From contig DATDRM010000125.1 of the NCBI GenBank assembly GCA_035291705.1, positions 1-6,520 on the forward strand: a DNA stretch of 6,520 bases. Direction: 5' to 3'. The translations under genes and the position numbers were made by a program. This stretch comes from DATDRM01 sp035291705. Lineage in GTDB: Bacteria > Chloroflexota > Anaerolineae > Anaerolineales > UBA4823. Of the stretch, positions 3,981 to 6,520 are shown one piece after another (the first letter of the stretch is position 1; every line of letters begins with the position of its first letter). Under the pieces are notes generated by a model, which saw only the letters and a list, made by a program, of their open reading frames with translations, was not told the DNA's origin and searched no databases.

Positions 3981-5852
3981 ATGGATTCTAAGGAATTCCT
4001 CACCAAGCATGTCGAGCCGGGTCAAGAGTTCCTTGCCGGTTTAATTTCAATCGATATGGTCGGGCACTCTAAACTGGCTGGGGCAGACAGAGAGAAGTCA
4101 GAGACGAAAGCAGCCCTTGAAAGTTTGCTGAAACATGAGCTCAAGAACGAATTTGCCATAATATTGACATGGCAAGGCGACGGGGGGATTGTATTATTCG
4201 ATATCTCCAGAGGGTGCGATGAGTTGATTCTATTCGCAGACCGCATCAGGCATCTCGTCCCTTTATTCAATCGTACCAAATCGATCTTGAACAAGTTACC
4301 TCATCGCCAGGAGATCATTTTGAGAATCGTGTGCCATGCCGGCAGCCTGGTTAATCAAAATGGCGAGCCAGGCGAACTGGCGGGGGATACATTGAATTTA
4401 CTGGGAAAGCGCGACAAGGAGATCGGTCAGCCTGGTTACGTTGTCCTTACTTCGGAGATCTATCGCCGTCTTTTGCCCGAATTCCAGGAGCGTTGCCTTT
4501 TCACAAATGAACATCCTGCCTTCGGGAAAATCTACACTCTTGACGGGAAGACGGCGTTATGCTCGCTCCATTCTAACGACCGCAGCTCGAATAACCTGAA
4601 GGAATGGATAACCGCTACTCGCCAGCAACGCAAATTCGACCGGCTGCTCTATTTTGCATATACCAATGAGCTGCTTTATGATTTTTTGGCTTATGATCTG
4701 GAAGGTCTTGAGGTGAAGATTATCGTTCGAAATTGGGTGGTTGAACACAGAGATGAAGAATCGTTTAATAAAATTTTATTGCAGAAAGGATCCGAGATCG
4801 ATATTAAGCAGCGACAGTGGTTTAAGTCCGATGTGATCAAGGTGAGGGCCAAAGAAATTTATGAGAAGGCGATCAAAATGGGCATGCCAATTGACATGCG
4901 TTTCTATGACATACCTCCTTTATTTAATGGCGCAGTATTAGAAAGCCATTCAGACTCATCCGCGGCTTTTATTGGAATAATCAAATGGGAAGAATTTCCA
5001 GAGGGGGGAGGATCTCCTTATAAACTTGAAGAATGGCCAGCGATGGTATTGGATGGTAGAGATCGAATCCACGCCCACCTGCTTCAGTATCTTAGCAGTC
5101 GATTCTGGGAAAGCTGGAATCGAGGGCTTACCTACGAGCAAGTTTGTAAAGAGGAAGAGAAGTATGAGCTCATGAAGCCTGCTATCGTTGGAAAAATTTG
5201 GAGGTTCGATGATCTCCCCTATCTGCTCGTTTATCCTTGCCGGCGGATCTCAAACCGGTCATTTCCGGTGGTGGCATTTGAGGACTTGATGGCTGTCAGA
5301 TTGGTTGAGAGGTTCTTGAATGAATATCGGGTCGAAGTGAAGCACCTTAATTTTGAACTGCCGGATGTACTACAAGGAAATTGGTTCCCTGGGGAGGCGA
5401 TAGCGAAAATCAACGACTGGCCTGGACATGTTGTCTATATTTGCACCAAATCCGTACCTCCTTCCTTGATGGCTTCTTTGCTGGAACAGGGTTTTGAGTA
5501 TGACATTTGCAGCGTAGGCACGGATTCTCCTTACTTACAACATCGGCGCAGAAAAGAACAGGTCCTCTCGTCTCCAACCGACCAGGTGCCCCCTGAGCCG
5601 AGAGATTACTCGCTGATCGCAAGGCTTAAGCGAGGAGGTCAAGAAGGATATGGATATATCTTAGCCGGTATTCGTGCGATGGGTACCTGGGGAGCTGCAG
5701 AATACCTTACTGATAGGAGTAACCTCCAGGCGTTGACACACTTAGTAAGGGAAGAACAGTTCGCAGCAATCATAGAAACAATATTTAATCCTGATGAACA
5801 TCGCATCGCGGAGACAAGACTCCATCTGGCTCCCGAATATTTTGGTAAATAA
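3981..5852 (+). CDS. Three-module protein of unknown function with N-terminal class III nucleotide-cyclase-like domain
   Basis: This 623-residue protein has no signal peptide or membrane segment and should be cytoplasmic. Residues about 17-190 resemble a class III nucleotidyl cyclase. Strand 1 is LISIDMVGHSKL with metal Asp D25, the hairpin is WQGDGGIVLF with D67, then LRIVCHAG (115-121), GDTLNLLGKR (135-144) with N139, and QPGYVVLTSEIYRRL. The usual transition-state Arg is replaced by K143 (R144 is next), and the usual substrate Lys and Asp positions appear to be T63 and E132. Residues about 219-385 are a mixed alpha/beta module (VKIIVRNW, MRFYDIPPLFNG, HAHLLQYLSSRFWESWNRG) that resembles a PLD-like fold without an HxK motif; this is tentative. 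Residues about 430-623 end in RDYSLIARL...ILAGIRAMGTWGAAEYL, similar from memory to a C-terminal module in other uncharacterised bacterial proteins. The start is supported by AGAGG at 3970-3974, six bases ahead. Its base composition is AT-richer than the following gene. It could be a signalling or defence protein; activity is unproven. Confidence 0.8.
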   Translation: MDSKEFLTKHVEPGQEFLAGLISIDMVGHSKLAGADREKSETKAALESLLKHELKNEFAIILTWQGDGGIVLFDISRGCDELILFADRIRHLVPLFNRTKSILNKLPHRQEIILRIVCHAGSLVNQNGEPGELAGDTLNLLGKRDKEIGQPGYVVLTSEIYRRLLPEFQERCLFTNEHPAFGKIYTLDGKTALCSLHSNDRSSNNLKEWITATRQQRKFDRLLYFAYTNELLYDFLAYDLEGLEVKIIVRNWVVEHRDEESFNKILLQKGSEIDIKQRQWFKSDVIKVRAKEIYEKAIKMGMPIDMRFYDIPPLFNGAVLESHSDSSAAFIGIIKWEEFPEGGGSPYKLEEWPAMVLDGRDRIHAHLLQYLSSRFWESWNRGLTYEQVCKEEEKYELMKPAIVGKIWRFDDLPYLLVYPCRRISNRSFPVVAFEDLMAVRLVERFLNEYRVEVKHLNFELPDVLQGNWFPGEAIAKINDWPGHVVYICTKSVPPSLMASLLEQGFEYDICSVGTDSPYLQHRRRKEQVLSSPTDQVPPEPRDYSLIARLKRGGQEGYGYILAGIRAMGTWGAAEYLTDRSNLQALTHLVREEQFAAIIETIFNPDEHRIAETRLHLAPEYFGK

Positions 5853-5892
5853 TTGGCCACCCTGGATATTGCCGTTAACAAATTGAGGCGTA

Positions 5893-5921
5893 AGGAGGGG
5901 GTAAATTGAATGGAAGCATGA
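5893..5921 (+). promoter_or_regulatory. Strong Shine-Dalgarno followed by a three-codon minigene before the creatininase-like gene
   Basis: AGGAGGGGG (5893-5901) is a near-perfect ribosome binding site, eight bases before ATG 5910-5912. That ATG is followed only by GAA GCA TGA. A TTG at 5906-5908 would give a six-codon frame ending TGA 5924-5926. ATG 5910 is in the same frame as the downstream gene, separated from it by TGA and TAA 5934-5936. This could be a tiny leader or the relic of an older start. Confidence 0.3.
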
Positions 5922-5960
5922 TCTGAATGCTGCTAATCAGAGGAGGAAAAAGGGGCATCT

Positions 5961-6520
5961 ATGCGCCTTGAAGACTCGAACTGGTTCGACGTTGAAAGTT
6001 ATTTACAGCATGATGACCGGTTGATCTTGGTGCTGGGAGCGTGCGAACAGCACGGCTACCTGAGCCTGTTGACCGATGTGAAGATCCCTCTCGCCCTGGC
6101 GGATGCCGCCAGCCAACAGAGCGGAGTGCTGGTCGCCCCTCCGCTCAATTTCGGCGCCTCCCCGTATTTCATGAAGTACCCGGGCACGCTCAGTCTGCGC
6201 GTCAGCACGCTGCTCGACCTGCTCGACCTGGTCGAGGACCTGGTGCGCTCGGCTTATGGGCAGGGCTACCGGCGCTTCCTGGTGCTCAATGGACATAGCG
6301 GCAACGACCCGGCGCGGCTGCGCCTGTATGAATTGGCCAACCAGTTGCCCGGCCTACGCCTGGCCTGGTATGCCTGGTGGCAGGCGCACAGCGTCGAAAT
6401 TATCGCCCAAAGCCACGACTTGCGACCCACCCACGCCAATTGGTTGGAAGCCTTCCCATTCACCCGCGTCGCCGATCTGCCGCCCGGAGAAAAGCTCCCG
6501 CCGCGCGTGCCTGGCCTGAT
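5961..6520 (+). CDS. Creatininase-family amidohydrolase, N-terminal part (3' end outside the window)
   Basis: An open frame runs from ATG 5961 through the window edge: 186 complete codons and two bases, no stop. It belongs to the creatininase (creatinine amidohydrolase) family of binuclear-metal hydrolases that cleave C-N bonds in cyclic or linear amides. The metal motif is LGACEQHGYLSLLTD, with E29, H31 and D39. The second metal-site motif is VLNGHSGND with H112, and a later THANWLE (H158, E163) fits the family's HA..E segment. Between E29 and D39 it is one residue shorter than the usual EQHGPHLPLGTD. Creatininase itself has Glu two residues after the NGH histidine; here that position is G114, so creatinine is an unlikely substrate. 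The nearest ribosome site is AGGGG 5951-5955, five bases ahead; AGGAGG at 5941-5946 is rather distant. An in-frame TAA at 5934-5936 rules out an upstream start. It is clearly richer in GC than the preceding gene. The substrate is unknown. Confidence 0.88.
   Translation, partial: MRLEDSNWFDVESYLQHDDRLILVLGACEQHGYLSLLTDVKIPLALADAASQQSGVLVAPPLNFGASPYFMKYPGTLSLRVSTLLDLLDLVEDLVRSAYGQGYRRFLVLNGHSGNDPARLRLYELANQLPGLRLAWYAWWQAHSVEIIAQSHDLRPTHANWLEAFPFTRVADLPPGEKLPPRVPGL

Noticed and set aside
5927..5971. 14-codon frame overlapping the start of the creatininase-like gene
   Set aside because: It simply translates through the ribosome binding site of the real gene and has no binding site of its own.
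6003..6298. Two long frames (minus 6003-6296 and plus 6041-6298) over the creatininase-like gene
   Set aside because: Both are shadows of a GC-rich coding region; the frame from 5961 carries the family's metal motifs and stays open to the window end.

Overview
The window looks like ordinary bacterial chromosome from an anaerobic or micro-aerobic organism. The best guess is a Chloroflexota bacterium of the Anaerolineae type. The basis is soft: the TPR-protein/NicO-transporter pair, the rubrerythrin and bacterioferritin, and a creatininase-family protein with a compact metal motif are all familiar from that group. No rRNA, tRNA or other phylogenetic marker is present. All convincing genes lie on the + strand.

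Layout: (1) 1-150 is the C-terminal tail of a TPR-like protein, followed after 18 bases by (2) 169-1752, a secreted-domain plus membrane NicO-type nickel/cobalt transporter with a long His-rich loop. (3) 1753-1931 is a short intergenic region with a strong hairpin and a perfect 14-base palindrome. (4) 1932-2429 is rubrerythrin, (5) 2518-3024 a DinB/YfiT-fold protein, and (6) 3044-3526 bacterioferritin. A promoter-like pair lies between rubrerythrin and dinB. (7) 3527-3980 is a 454-base region without a convincing gene. It holds a GC-rich possible gene remnant, a terminator-like hairpin with a T tract, and a small inverted/direct repeat cluster. (8) 3981-5852 is a 623-residue three-module protein of unknown function whose N-terminus is a class III nucleotide-cyclase-like domain. 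(9) 5961-6520 is the start of a creatininase-family amidohydrolase that runs off the window.

Genes 2-6 fit a metal and oxidative-stress theme: transition-metal transport, peroxide reduction by rubrerythrin, and iron storage by bacterioferritin, with the metal-binding four-helix DinB protein apparently co-transcribed with bfr. The 3981-5852 gene is the most interesting item. It appears to be a soluble protein joining a cyclase-homology domain with altered substrate and transition-state positions to a PLD-like middle module and a C-terminal 'AGI..xGTxGAA' module. It could be a nucleotide-signalling or defence protein, but no partner effector gene is visible and its function is not established here.
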